64,000 nucleotides of DNA from Branchiostoma floridae (GCF_000003815.2 NC_049990.1:5037069-5101068); one strand, 5' to 3'. Shown: positions 50,090 through 61,431, numbered from the stretch's first letter. Made by a program: numbers and translations. The notes: a model not told the origin generated them from the sequence alone.

Positions 50090-51010
50090 GAACATCTGTG
50101 ATATTTCTAATACAAATGCACCAGATGTAATACTATAAGGAATACATGTATACTTCCAAAAAAGAATACATGTACCTGTAATGCTTCTAAAATGAATACT
50201 CGTAGCATGAAATCTGTTATCACAAAAAGCTTGTCGTAGGTGCCTGTCAGCAATTGACTTATAAAATTATAAAAAAAAATTGGTACCTGTAATATTCTTT
50301 AGTACCACTTGTAATACTATAAGGAATACATGTACACTTCCAAAAAAGGAATACCCGTAATGCTTCTCAAAGGAAATACTCACAAAAAGGCTGTCGTAGG
50401 TCCTTGTGAGTGGTTCACTAATACTTGTTCATTTATAATTTTTTTATTACTTCTAAACGAAATACTTGTAATATTTCTAGAGGTACCACGTTTAATACTA
50501 TAAGGAATATATGTATACTTAAAAAAGGAGTGAAAGAAACACCTGTAATATTACTTGATGTACCACTTGTAATACCTTACGGAATACGTATATACATACG
50601 TGTATACTTCCAAAAGGAATTCATGTAATGCTTCTAAAAGGAATAAAAGCACTAAATCTGTCTTGTCACAAAAAAAGTTGTCGTAGGTCCTCATACTACT
50701 TTCTATTGATTCTAAAAGGAACGCCTGTAATATTTTTGAAGTACCACTTGTAATACTTTAAGGAATACACGTATACTTCCAAATATGGAGCAAACGGCAA
50801 AATCATGCCTTGTCGCAAGAAGGCTGTCGTATGCCCTTGTCAGCGGTTCCCTTATACTAGTCCATCTATACTTAACTACTTTTTTTATTAATTTTAAAAT
50901 GAGCACCTGTAATATTTCATGAGGCAACACTTGTAATACTATAAAGAATCCGTGTATACTTCCAAAAAGGAATACCTGCAATGCTTATAAAATACCTGTA
51001 ATGCTTTTCT
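50090..51010. repeat. Tandem repeat, about 180-190-bp unit, five or six degenerate copies
   Basis: Units start near 50092, 50286, 50466, 50542, 50726 and 50908. Each has cctgtaatatt, accacttgtaatacta, aaggaatacatgtatactt and ccaaaaaggaatac. Several add cacaaaaagcttgtcgtagg. The third unit is partial. Confidence 0.75.
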
Positions 51011-51663
51011 TGGGTTACCTTTACATGCACATCTCCGGTGCACTATGGAGATATGATCGACCGAAATCAAGCTTCAACCTTTTTTTACATTTCCTTGGTT
51101 TGATAATATTTTGTTTGCCCCGATGATTTGTTATCCTACTATTGATCTGTTAATATCCTATTACACAGCTTCATTTATGTTACTGGCTATATTACCTTGT
51201 TGTAATCATTTGATTGTTACTTATCTATGATTCGCTATAATTTCTTTACCATTTCAATTATTTCATTCGAATTGTGTTTAGTATTTGGTGGGAGGAGGGC
51301 CTGTATAAGCCTATTTGGGCTTTTCCCTCTCTTCCGCACGGTTTTTATGTATTATTCAACTTTACTTTATGTATTTCCTTTTCATGTGCAAATAAATAAA
51401 AGCAAAACAGCACCATAATCAAGCGGTCGACATGGCTTTTTCAGAACCCAATGTGGCGTTTCGAACTTTTAAAAGGGGACAAATTAACGATTTATCGTGA
51501 TAGGATTAGAACCTCTACAAGCATAAGGAGCTTGGGGGTACTTACGTCGTCGATTCTGTTCAGCCCTAGTAGGGTTATCGTTATTCCGGATCTCGATGGT
51601 CACAAGGTAGCAAACACCTAAACTGATATAGAGGGACTTTGAAAGGTAACGGTCCTATCCTAA

Positions 51664-51678
51664 GGGGGGGGGGGGGGG
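51664..51678. repeat. Poly(G) run
   Basis: Fifteen consecutive G; sequencing length is uncertain in such a tract. Confidence 0.8.
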
Positions 51679-51915
51679 TACCCCAGCGGTCACAGTGTGC
51701 TTTACTGACCAGTGCACTGCAGGTGGCCTTAGTCCCACAAAGGCTTAACCAGGTCACATTTCCAAACCGGGGTGTTTAAAGGAGCGAAAATCAAAATGTG
51801 TACCTAGAAATATTATTATGCCCCTGAATCTTATATTGACATTTTGGTTTTTGAAGGTTTTATATCATTCTTTTCCCTCCCGAAAGCTGCAATCACTGAC
51901 TCATTGGCTCATTGA

Positions 51916-51996
51916 CTCACTCACTCACTCACTCACTCACTCACTCACTCACTCACTCACTCACTCACTCATTCACTCACTCACTCACTCACTCAC
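51916..51996. repeat. (CTCA)n microsatellite
   Basis: About 20 units of ctca with one att interruption. Confidence 0.9.
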
Positions 51997-53049
51997 TTGA
52001 TTTTCACCAAAAGCTGGGCTTGTCCCTCGGTATTTACGTTGGCGTAACCACAGAATATACTACCGAGCGAGCGAAGCGATTCAATGCTCAAAGTTCACTT
52101 TCTGTCGTCTTCTATCATTGTCGAAAGCCAAACTTTTCATTGTAATCTAAGATCGACAAATAGAATTATGCTGAGGGTAATTATGATGATGATGATAAAG
52201 ATGAAAAATTATTTCTTTAATGCGTGTAAATTGGTTAAACCATAAGAAAAGCCAATGACAACAATCATTATCCCCTTATATTAACACTTCTAGTGTCACT
52301 GCCAGTAGCGTAACACAGCTCTAACCCGTCCCCAAATCAAGCAATCGAAGTAAAATGTCGATTGCAAAGAAACAGACTGCTCACTTCCATATTTACGGCA
52401 ACCGTTTTAAATTGGACATAAAACAGAGAGAGAGAGAGAGAGAAATAAACAGAGAAATGTTTTATTGTGATTAAAAAACCTCTTGCAGCACAATTGCATT
52501 GTTGTCTCTTACAATGGGTAAATGGCATCTATAAACACAATCTTATACATGACAGCTTGATATTACATTCATTGAAATGCTAATTCTAAATTTGATACTA
52601 CTATTACTAACAGTAAAGTGTAACTGAAGTATAAAATAGGTAGATGAATAAATACTACAAGTATTCCAATTGACTTCATATTTTGTATTCCCCCTCTCTG
52701 TTACCTCTGAATGCTTCCATTTACTTCTATTACATCACGACTGCAAATTAAAGAAAGACTGTCTAATTGATATTACATTCCGAACTCTTTGCGTATATGG
52801 CATAAAACATTGAATGTAAGATTTCTATCATATTTACATTTACGTTTACATAACAATATGTTCTGATGTTGTTAAAATGTTGAAGAAAAACTCTATGAAC
52901 AAAAACGCTGGTCATGTGCACAATAAACTTTTTTCTGCTATTTACATTGGCAAATATAAAACATTCATATTTCTTATAAATTTGAAAATGACTTATACAA
53001 ATGACAGATATCATTATTTTCATAGACGAACCGATGAACAGCATCTGCC

Positions 53050-53072
53050 TATATATATATATATATATATAA
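53050..53072. repeat. (TA)n microsatellite
   Basis: About eleven TA units. Confidence 0.85.
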
Positions 53073-53876
53073 ATAAAGTAAACTAAGAATAAGCATATAA
53101 TACTGCCTTAGCCACAGTGCTAGACTCCCGGTCAAACCGAAAAGGACTGAACACAGGTACGTCATCATTATAATGACCGACGGTCTGTCACCTTTCTCAG
53201 GGTAATTCTGACTGGTCCTACATTGCACTGCAGCATATGTTCAGTTCAGTTCAGTTCAGTTCATTTAGAATTCAACTTGCATTTACGCTATGCAAAATAG
53301 GTACATGAAATCTGTTGCCTTACATAGGCGCTTCACTTATGGTACAAGCTAATGTCCATACAATACTAGATCGACACAGGTAAGATAAAAAAATTACTTA
53401 AAATACAATTTACAATATTGTCAAGTTAACATGACACATACATTATACGAACTGCTATACAAAATGTGTCACTACTTACGATGCGGTTCTAAACGCAAAG
53501 TATTTACATTATATACACAAATGTTGTGAAGAAACAGGCATAATTAGGAGCAGGTTACACATTCATCATTGTTGCACTTTTATCATTGTTACTTTCATGT
53601 AAATTTATATGATACACTCCTTTACGTTTGGGATCCCACATTGTAAACACGGATTAACTACCCCTGTGGTTGTATGAATACTCTACGTTTGGAACCGCAT
53701 CTGTAAGCAGCGACACCTATGCTGCAGTGCAATGTGAACCAGTTAGAATGCCCCGAGGAACGTCGCTGGAATTAACATGCAGTGGAATAAACACGGTAGT
53801 GTCGGACAAATCAACACGGTAGTGTACAAAAGAATATTCTTATTCTGTCGGTGACTTGCCAACCTGCTGAAACTAT

Positions 53877-56495
53877 TCACGGATCATGATAATCTTTTCC
53901 ATATATGATACGAGAAACACTATGCTTAGCCTGTTTGCCATTATTTTTGTAGATGGCTAGTGAGGCGGTAGACATTGCTTCCCCTTTATTCTTCCAATAG
54001 ATAAACTGAGATGAAGTATTTTCTGCTGCACCAGCCTCCTCACCATACACAAGGTTAGACGGAGAAGGACTGGGCACTGCTGCCTGACTGATATACTTAT
54101 CATTGGCCCGAAATCCACAGGTATCAGCCAGTGTTATATCATAGTCCTTTTCATATGTGTGCTGCTCATCTTCAACATCAACAGACACTGTCTCCTCGTC
54201 ATTATGTTCATAGGTAAATGGCTGGTGGACTATCACTGCATGGAGTGCACCAGCTAATTCATTTCCACTTCCTGTCTCTGGGCCTACAGGCTTCTTATTG
54301 GCAGGACCTGCAGCCCCATGGTCATTCTCAAATGTGTTAGCCTGATAGTTTGTTCTTATTTCAAAGTCATTGTCATATACATGAGAATGTTCGTGTATAT
54401 CTGCTTCATCATTTTCATAGGTGTTTGCCTGGTCATGTGTACCCTCTGGACAATGGGAGGTACTGGGTTCTTTTGATCTACCCCCCGCCTGCCCCTTTAA
54501 GCTACCTTTGCCAACTGCAGTCGTACTGTTAGGATTAGCGGTAGACCCTGGTACGGAGACTGGAGGAGTTTGTATGATGCCACACCGAAACAGAGCTAAA
54601 GAAATGCCGGATATCATCAGCATGATGGCAACAAATGTACCCAAGCCAACTGACAGGGAGAAGACTACCGGGTCAGCATTGCTTTCTGTCTTGCCAGGGG
54701 GAGAGGATGCAAACGAAGAGAATCGGGAGGAAACTGATGATGGCCCTTTAATGTCAACAGATGCTGTGGCAGATGTGGAATTAAGAGATGGGATAGTTCT
54801 CTCCCAAACCAATGTGTTATTTTTGATCCCTTTAGACCTCAAAGTGATTGAATCTTCAGACGCCGTGGAAACTATTGGGCTTATAACAGAGGACCTGTCT
54901 GTACTGCCAAAGCGCGAAATTGTTAACGTTGATACAACTGATGTCATGTGACGTTCAGTAGACGTTGTGGGACGAGAAGTACCAATACGACTTGTTGAAG
55001 CACGTTTTGAGCTTGTTAGATCGGGGCTATCTGTACTAAAAAGTGGGGTAGTTGTTGATTGTACCGATGGTGGGATTTTAATCTCAACAGACAGTTTCTT
55101 AACTGAAGAGCCAACAATACTTGTTGCAATGCAAAAGTACTGACCGGAGTCTGCTGGAGTAATGCCCATTATAATGATGGTGCCATTATCATACACAGTG
55201 ACTCTCCCACGATCCGACTCAGCAGTTGGCGGAAGATTTACCACTATGTCTGGTTTAGGAATTCCCGAAGCTTTACAGACCAAATGCAGTGCCTTTCCAA
55301 ACAGCAGTGTACTATCTGTGCGTCTTTCAAACGTTGTGATTGACGGTTTTTCACAGATCAAATCATTTGGGTCTATTTGTTGAAGTTTTAGCCCGCGGAA
55401 GTTGCTAGGCTCCTCACAGATTATTCCATTCATCAGCAAAGCAGACATACCAGGTAGTAAGTTAAGGCTTGACCTTACGCTTAATTGAATCATACGACAG
55501 TCACATTGCCAGGGATTGTTATACAGGTCTAATCTAGTGAGCTCGGGTAGGTTTGAGAATGTGCGATGGTCAATCTTCTTCATTTGGTTAGATTGCAGTA
55601 ATAATACCTCTAGGCTTGGGAGATTAGAAATTGTGCCAGACTGAAAATTAGTAATCCGGTTTGAGTTCAGCTCTAATCGTTGTAGCTGACGAAGGTTAGA
55701 GAATGCACCAGGCATAATGTTAGTTATTTGATTTGAGCCCAAGAATAACTTTTGTAGCTGGGGTAGGCTAGAGAATGTGCCAGGTCGAATGCAAATTATC
55801 TGATTGGACTTAAGATACAACGTACGAAGCGTGGGTATCTTTGAAAATGTATCAGGTTCAACGTTAGTTATCTGATTTTCAGACAAGTCTATCCAACGGA
55901 TCAGTGGTAGATTTGAGAATGAATCTGGGTGAATGTTACTTAGATTGTTCATATTCAATGACAAAGTTTCAAGCTTGGGTACATTGGACAATGCTCCGGG
56001 CTGAACGTCTGTTAGGCCATTGCCTATCAGTGCCAAGGTGTAAAGACTGGGCAGATTTGAGAATGTGCCAGGAGGAATAATAGATAGTTTGTTATGACTC
56101 AAGTTCAACTCTATCAGCTTGGGTAGATCTGAAAATGTACCAGACTGAATGCTTGTTAGTTGGTTGGAATCCAGATACAATTTTTCGAGGTGAATAAGAT
56201 CTGAAAATGCACCAGACTGAATAATAGCTATCTGATTATTGGCTGTGAATAGTTCTGTCAAACATCTGTACCTTGAAAGGTCGGTCGAAGATAGGCTTGT
56301 GATGGCATTGCCCCCTAACTGAAGGGTAGTGGTAGTCGAACGTTGGCGTTGAGGAACACTGCCCAAACCACGATTCTTTAGTTCGCTGTAATAGTGTGCT
56401 GGACAGTCGCTGCTGTAGCCTGCGGTCGTTCTACTTTCCATCAGAATGATGTAAAAAAGGAAAAGAAGCAGTGGCCTTTCCAGCTTGGTGGACAT
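53877..56495 (-). CDS. LRR-Ig type I receptor with YxN-containing tail (LRRIG family)
   Basis: Single coding exon on the minus strand, 872 residues from MSTKLERPLLLFLFYIIL. The frame stays open up to 56666, but that part lies beyond a splice acceptor (ttattag, ending 56504) and inside a MITE, so the later Met is used. Order: signal peptide (1-28), a reduced LRRNT with one Cys, about ten 24-residue LRRs (58-327, consensus LxxLxLxSNQITxIxPGTFSNLPx), an LRRCT (PWQCDC...CEEP, 328-383), one Ig domain (Cys407, Cys455), a Ser/Thr stalk (474-608), a membrane span (610-636), and a tail. Tail YxN tyrosines are 693, 707 and 849; a fourth equivalent is Phe722 (TFEND). LRR-Ig receptors are expanded in amphioxus and proposed to act in innate recognition or adhesion. 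From the Ig domain on it matches the Ig-only gene at 48215. Confidence 0.87.
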   Translation of the reverse strand: MSTKLERPLLLFLFYIILMESRTTAGYSSDCPAHYYSELKNRGLGSVPQRQRSTTTTLQLGGNAITSLSSTDLSRYRCLTELFTANNQIAIIQSGAFSDLIHLEKLYLDSNQLTSIQSGTFSDLPKLIELNLSHNKLSIIPPGTFSNLPSLYTLALIGNGLTDVQPGALSNVPKLETLSLNMNNLSNIHPDSFSNLPLIRWIDLSENQITNVEPDTFSKIPTLRTLYLKSNQIICIRPGTFSSLPQLQKLFLGSNQITNIMPGAFSNLRQLQRLELNSNRITNFQSGTISNLPSLEVLLLQSNQMKKIDHRTFSNLPELTRLDLYNNPWQCDCRMIQLSVRSSLNLLPGMSALLMNGIICEEPSNFRGLKLQQIDPNDLICEKPSITTFERRTDSTLLFGKALHLVCKASGIPKPDIVVNLPPTAESDRGRVTVYDNGTIIIMGITPADSGQYFCIATSIVGSSVKKLSVEIKIPPSVQSTTTPLFSTDSPDLTSSKRASTSRIGTSRPTTSTERHMTSVVSTLTISRFGSTDRSSVISPIVSTASEDSITLRSKGIKNNTLVWERTIPSLNSTSATASVDIKGPSSVSSRFSSFASSPPGKTESNADPVVFSLSVGLGTFVAIMLMISGISLALFRCGIIQTPPVSVPGSTANPNSTTAVGKGSLKGQAGGRSKEPSTSHCPEGTHDQANTYENDEADIHEHSHVYDNDFEIRTNYQANTFENDHGAAGPANKKPVGPETGSGNELAGALHAVIVHQPFTYEHNDEETVSVDVEDEQHTYEKDYDITLADTCGFRANDKYISQAAVPSPSPSNLVYGEEAGAAENTSSQFIYWKNKGEAMSTASLAIYKNNGKQAKHSVSRIIYGKDYHDP

Positions 56496-56551
56496 TCTAA
56501 TTTCTAATAAAAACGAGAAGGACATAGAGTCACGCGATGGGAATATAGTAT

Positions 56552-56760
56552 ACTGTAAATGCAGAAATTTTCGCGGTGGTTTAATGTTCGCGGTTTTCGC
56601 GTTGGTCACTTCACCGCGAACCACGAGCATTTGAGACTTTGAGATGAGTAAGAGACTACAGTACATGGTGCTACCGCGAACTTAAAACCACCGCGAAAAG
56701 TTCTTTCTCCCACTACCGCGAAATTAAATACCCGCTGACTTAAAAGTATTTGCAGTATTT
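56552..56760. mobile_element. MITE of the 'TTCGCGGTGGTTT' family, copy 5
   Basis: Actgtaaatgcagaaatttt at left and aaaagtatttgcagta at right. It lies in the leader intron of the LRR-Ig gene, right behind the acceptor, and is missing from the left arm. It creates a false upstream extension of the reading frame. Confidence 0.75.
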
Positions 56761-57521
56761 TGTCTCAGCAGGGAATATCACGTTTTTCAGTTGCAGTTAT
56801 TGGAAAACAGATCGTTAGTAAGGCGGAGAAGAACATCTTTAGGTGTAAGTTCAGTAGGTTAGGACCTTTGTATAATAACCATCTTCTAAATATTATGTGG
56901 CTATTAATTTCCTACATTGTTCATAATCAATGAAGGCAGTTAAAAATGAAATTAACGTTATTAGCCTGTGTACTTGCCACATCCTCCTAACGCCCGGTCC
57001 CCAACGGCACTACCTTATGGGGCCCTGCTGTCCCAGGCCCTACCTACGGGTATTATGATTGTCGCCACAAACAAGCTGTCAACCAATCAGAGAACAGGCC
57101 TTCCTTGGGCTTGTTGTTGTCGCAAGCTGTCTCGCAAAGGCCGCTGGGAAGCTACCAGCCAATCATGTTACGTATTACCATGACTTTGTTTGCTCACCAT
57201 GCCAACGCCCGATCCCCAACGGCTGACAGCCCATATAAGGGCAAGCTCATTAATATTCATAAGCAAGGCACCCCTAATAACCGAATACTGTGGCTGATTT
57301 GTCAGGGTTGATATCATAGGCTTTGCCGTGATTGTCAACCCTGAGTGTGAGGGCGACTTGCCACGGAACTGAAAGAAGCTGATAATGTCACACAGCTGTC
57401 ACAGTGTACCGAGTTTTATCATTTTCAGATCACCAAAAGACTAAATGCATTAGTAAATTCACAAAGCCCACGCATGATGCACGACGTGGGACAATTCATT
57501 AAACACTGCCTTTAGAGAAGA

Positions 57522-57522
<1 letters not shown>

Positions 57523-57603
<81 letters not shown>

Positions 57604-57626
57604 ACACACACTCACACACACACACA
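57523..57626. repeat. (CA)n microsatellite in leader intron, right arm
   Basis: CA tract with occasional interruptions, the inverted partner of 46910-47098. Confidence 0.9.
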
Positions 57627-57712
57627 CAAACACTGAGGAAAAGCTGCTGTCATGCCATGGGATTTCAAAGCAGGTGTGTTACGCGTACGTCGAAGGGTGT
57701 ATGTGTACCAGC

Positions 57713-58605
57713 TATATATACATTTACAGAAGCTGATGCGTTTCGTCGAAGGGTGGTTATACTGGCTATATAGATACAGATGCAGAAAACATTACCGTCT
57801 TGGCGAGGGATAAAAGAAGTAATCAGTAGCTGTTCTAATGTTGAAAGCAGGCGTCGGCTTGACCAAAGCCAGTCTTGAATATTTCCTTGCAGATTTACGC
57901 TTACAAGTACCGAAACACAGTAGACTAATCTGACTTTAGAAATCTTTATACAACAGATTTTCTTCTTGATACGTCATCCGCCTTTGTCTAACTCAGACTA
58001 GGATGGTAAACAAACTAAAACGTATAGCTATGGGCTATGAAAGCACGCTTTTTAAAAGCTCGTAATAGAGTGCCATTACTGTGACGTAGTTCACTGGAGT
58101 TCACTTATGCGGATGTTTTGACAAACGCCGGAAGAAGTGAACGAAATTCTCCATACCCTCCTGCCCTGGCATATAACGTTACTATTATATACAGTTACAG
58201 AAGCTGATGCGTTTCGTCGATGGGTGGTTAAACTGGCTGTATAGATACAGATACAGAAAACACAACCGTCTTGGCGAAGGTAAAACAAAGTAATCAGTAG
58301 CTCTTCTAATGTTGAAAGCAGGGGTCGGCTTGACCAAACCCGGCCTTGCATATTTTCTTGCTGATTTACGCTTACAAGTACCGAAATACAGGTAGACTAA
58401 TCTGCCTGAAGAAATCTTTATACAACAGATTTTTTCTTGACACGTCATCTACCTTTGTCTAACTCGAAATGAAATGCTAAACAAATTAAAACTTACGGCT
58501 ATGGGTTTTGAAATCACGCTTTTATTAAAAGTTCCTAATGATGTGTCATTACGTAGCTGACTAGAGGAGTTCCCTTATGCGGCTGTTTTGACAGAACGCT
58601 AGAAG
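57713..58605. repeat. Direct tandem duplication inside the right arm, period about 470 bp
   Basis: Blocks 57713-58130 and 58184-58605 match along their length. Shared words include cagaagctgatgcgtttcgt, gtaatcagtagct, tacgcttacaagtaccgaaa and aatctttatacaacagattt. The left arm has only one copy (46684-46850, inverted). Confidence 0.8.
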
Positions 58606-58936
58606 AAATAAAACGGCTAGAATATCTGTATCTGTATCTATATAGCCGGTATAACCGCCGTTCGGCGTAACACATGCACAAGCACAAAAATTCCACATAC
58701 CCTCCTGCCCTGACACCAAGGAAGCAATATTTAGTACAAATTGTATCAATTTGTGCACAAAGGTACTCCTAGCGTCGATCAATACCCAAAACAAGAAACA
58801 CCAACAGAAAACAGTAACGAAAACACAATACCTTTAAGCTGTTATGCCGCAAAGCCAGTGTGTCGGCCTGCTAATACCTTATGTTTAATTCTCTAAGGCT
58901 ATACAAGTGGTACCACCAATCCAAAATCATACCAAC

Positions 58937-59010
58937 CTGTCTTATGTCGTTGATTTTGTTACGTAGATTTTCTCCTGGTCAAGCCAACAATTCTCGTCAC
59001 AATCTTCCCT
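58937..59010 (-). other. Non-coding leader exon of the LRR-Ig gene (predicted)
   Basis: Minus-strand gagaaaatct...aaaatcaacgacataagacag, then gttggt (donor at 58936-58935), matching the left-arm leader exon. The joined acceptor ends at 56504. The 5' limit is unknown. Confidence 0.5.
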
Positions 59011-59365
59011 CTGCATTTAGTACATATTTAGCAAAAGGTTACCGACAGTTTTAGCCGAGCTCCGTGCAGCGGGTGTGTGGAGACACGCCTGGACCGACTC
59101 ATTAACGTCTGGGATCTGTGCTAACGTCACTTGCGCAGTGTGCGGGGTGACGAATTTAGTTATACTCACCAAACCTTAGTATATGCTTTAAGTGTTAGTG
59201 TATCTTTAGGTATAAGTGATGTTAAGGAGTAAATAGTCTCAATGTTATGTGCTGTTTTATGTAACGTCATTGTCTAATGAATCCAGGAAGACTAGTGTTG
59301 CACAGTGTTCACATTGTACTCACTAATGGAGATCTTTTGAATAAACAAATAAAATTTAACAATAA

Positions 59366-59515
59366 ACTCTCCAAGCAGAGGTTCGGCTCCGGTTGGTTTT
59401 GACGTGTTTTAGCTGGCGGACAGAAAGAAAACGATAAAAAATAGACAGCCCGACGAAAATGAGTCACACACGTCAGAAACCAGCATACGCGAACTTCTGC
59501 TTAAATTGGAGAGTG
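59366..59515. mobile_element. MITE with CTCCAAGCAGA termini
   Basis: Actctccaagcagaggttcg at left and gaacttctgcttaaattggagagt at right, with an internal palindrome around tttagctggcgg. It is related to 1482-1667. Confidence 0.6.
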
Positions 59516-59834
59516 AAAATGATAATTTATTATAGTCCCTGTCATTTTTTCCTAAGTGAGTTTTGTCAAAACGAATAGAAGCTTAATTAAGCCGCTGCTC
59601 CAGAGAACATCATAGATCCAGGACCTTGAGAAACGTTATTGTTTCTTTACAAAGCCATTGAACGAAAAGCCTCCAGTGAGAGCGCAAGTGATGGTCTGAT
59701 GATGAGAGCCATCTAGCGACCATATTATTAACTACACCCGGTACCCATACTTCTGTCACAGGGAACAGCCGAAGCACCAGCGGGCTCGGCGAAGTTTAAG
59801 AGTCAGGTAACCATAGCATGGTGAGCTTGTCGGC

Positions 59835-60225
59835 ACCTCTATGGTGGTTACAGTTCTGGTTCAGTTCATCCTCGGGGAGGTGACACCATCGTCTCCACAT
59901 ATTCATGTCCAGCATGATCGAACGGAGCTCGCCGGCCTCCAACTACTAGTCCAAGCCCGTGTCCTCCAGCAGTAGCTTCCTGAGTGTGACCGAAGGGCGG
60001 CCACGCCTGCGCGGCTCGTTTGGTTCCCAAAGCAAGACCTCTCCTGCCATTTCCTCATGACGCACCACGTGACCTGCCAAACGGAATCTTCGGCTGCGGA
60101 CAGTGTTATGATTAACCACCCGGCTAGTTATATAGAGCACACCGAGAATTCTACCTAGGTTGGTTTCAATTAATCTGACTGAGTCCTTTGGTTTAAGAGC
60201 AAGGTTTATGGTGATTTTAATGGGT
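59835..60225 (-). pseudogene. LINE reverse-transcriptase C-terminal relic
   Basis: On the minus strand the frame reads VRSRRFRLAGHVVRHEE, then EPRRRGRPSVTLRKLLLED TGLD. This is the arginine-rich GHV...RRGRP pattern at the C-terminal end of many non-LTR retrotransposon ORF2 proteins. An in-frame stop (59946-59948) is followed by LEAGELRSIMLDMNMWRRWC, which continues the same family pattern. The copy is therefore a dead fragment. No catalytic reverse-transcriptase motif is present. Confidence 0.55.
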
Positions 60226-61240
60226 TGGGTATCCAACTCAGGATTCAGGTTATAAAAAAAAAAATTAAGCTCGTATTTCCACAGACCTGTGATCATCTAT
60301 TTCGGGTTGGAAGTCATTGCCCCAAAGCGTCAAGCGGACACATCCTCTTAATCTTTTCTTGAGATCTCGAGCTTTAAATAACGCTTACGGATGTGCAAAG
60401 GTTAGGTGTGACAGGTCGATCGTTCCGTGTATTAGAACTATCGCGTGCCTACGAAGCTAAGTGTGTTACGGCGAAGGTCGGTTAGACAGGCTAAACACTG
60501 ATACAGATGTATTGGGAGACTGACAGCGACTGGTGTGTAACCCAATATATCATAACCTAAAAATACTTGAATGGAAACCCTACTACAGGATCAAGGTCAA
60601 TAAATACTAAGTGTATGAGCCACTAGTACCGAGCCACAACATGTAATGTTTTAACTGACGGATTTCTCTATCTTAGGAGCGGCAGTAGCGAGAAAGGCCA
60701 TCTGGAAATATCATGATTAAATATATAAGAGCTCAGAAATGGGCTTTCGATACTTTGGATACTCTATTCACTGCATAAGATATGTCTTAGTACGAAGGAC
60801 TGGATCCGATAAAACACGCCTATTATAGAAAGCTGGTCCGAGAAGAATGGTTACCAGGCTAGTAGTAACCGCCCGACAAGGCCGTCTTTTCTTCGTGAAT
60901 ACCCCACGCTAAACAGGAAGTGCCTTGGCCCGGATCGGGGACGCCAGGTAAAGGAAGTGGTTACCGTAATTTCATATTACTGCCAAGGTTCCGTCAAGAT
61001 CACAACAATAGAACCAGCTAGTATCAGGATCAGACGAGTACCTCCAAGATCAAACTTGTTTCGACCGGAAATAGCGGCCCCACTTGTTTCCCATAAATTG
61101 CCGAAGTCGGCTGCTCGGGCCGATCAGACTGCAGCTACAGGCGAGCCTCCCGGACGTGAGTGGTGACAGGGAGAAGTGGAGAGAGCGGGTGTGAACATTT
61201 GTTTTGTGTGTAGAAAACCTTCGCTGACAAGTTATCAAGC

Positions 61241-61298
61241 ATGGTGCGGTGTTTGAAGGGAGGATTGTTGTCGTCACTTGGGGCTTTCCTCATACAAG
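61241..61298 (+). CDS. Possible first coding exon of an unidentified gene
   Basis: ATG at 61241 (context caagcATGg) followed by MVRCLKGGLLSSLGAFLIQ and a strong donor caag-gtacgt at 61299, phase 1. The hydrophobic stretch suggests a first membrane helix or signal anchor. The open frame past the donor is only a CA-repeat product. No matching next exon is found within the window, so it would have to continue beyond 64 kb. Weak support. Confidence 0.3.
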
Positions 61299-61362
61299 GT
61301 ACGTACGCATTTGCTGCCTTTTCTAGTCATGAAAAACGGGAGGGGACAGAGACACAGAGTCA

Positions 61363-61431
<69 letters not shown>

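Larger units (their letters stand above)
49910..53820. other. Central spacer between the two convergent receptor genes
   Basis: About 3.9 kb with no supported gene. It separates the two arms of the inverted duplication. It holds the repeat at 50.09-51.01 kb, a (CTCA)n tract, a poly-G run, (TA)n and AG microsatellites, and otherwise AT-rich DNA. Confidence 0.6.

Noticed and set aside
50090-51010. CRISPR-like array
   Set aside because: Animal genome, no short conserved repeat with unique spacers; it is a degenerate tandem repeat of about 185 bp.
53235-53262. (GTTCA)n run as a possible LINE 3' tail
   Set aside because: Only four to five units and no adjoining reverse-transcriptase remnant seen.
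54421-54951. 176-residue plus-strand frame
   Set aside because: Antisense shadow of the LRR-Ig coding exon; likewise 48169-48696 for the Ig-only gene.
56496-56666. Upstream extension of the LRR-Ig reading frame by 57 residues
   Set aside because: It lies beyond a splice acceptor aligned with the paralogue and overlaps a MITE, so it is intronic; translation starts at MSTKLERP.
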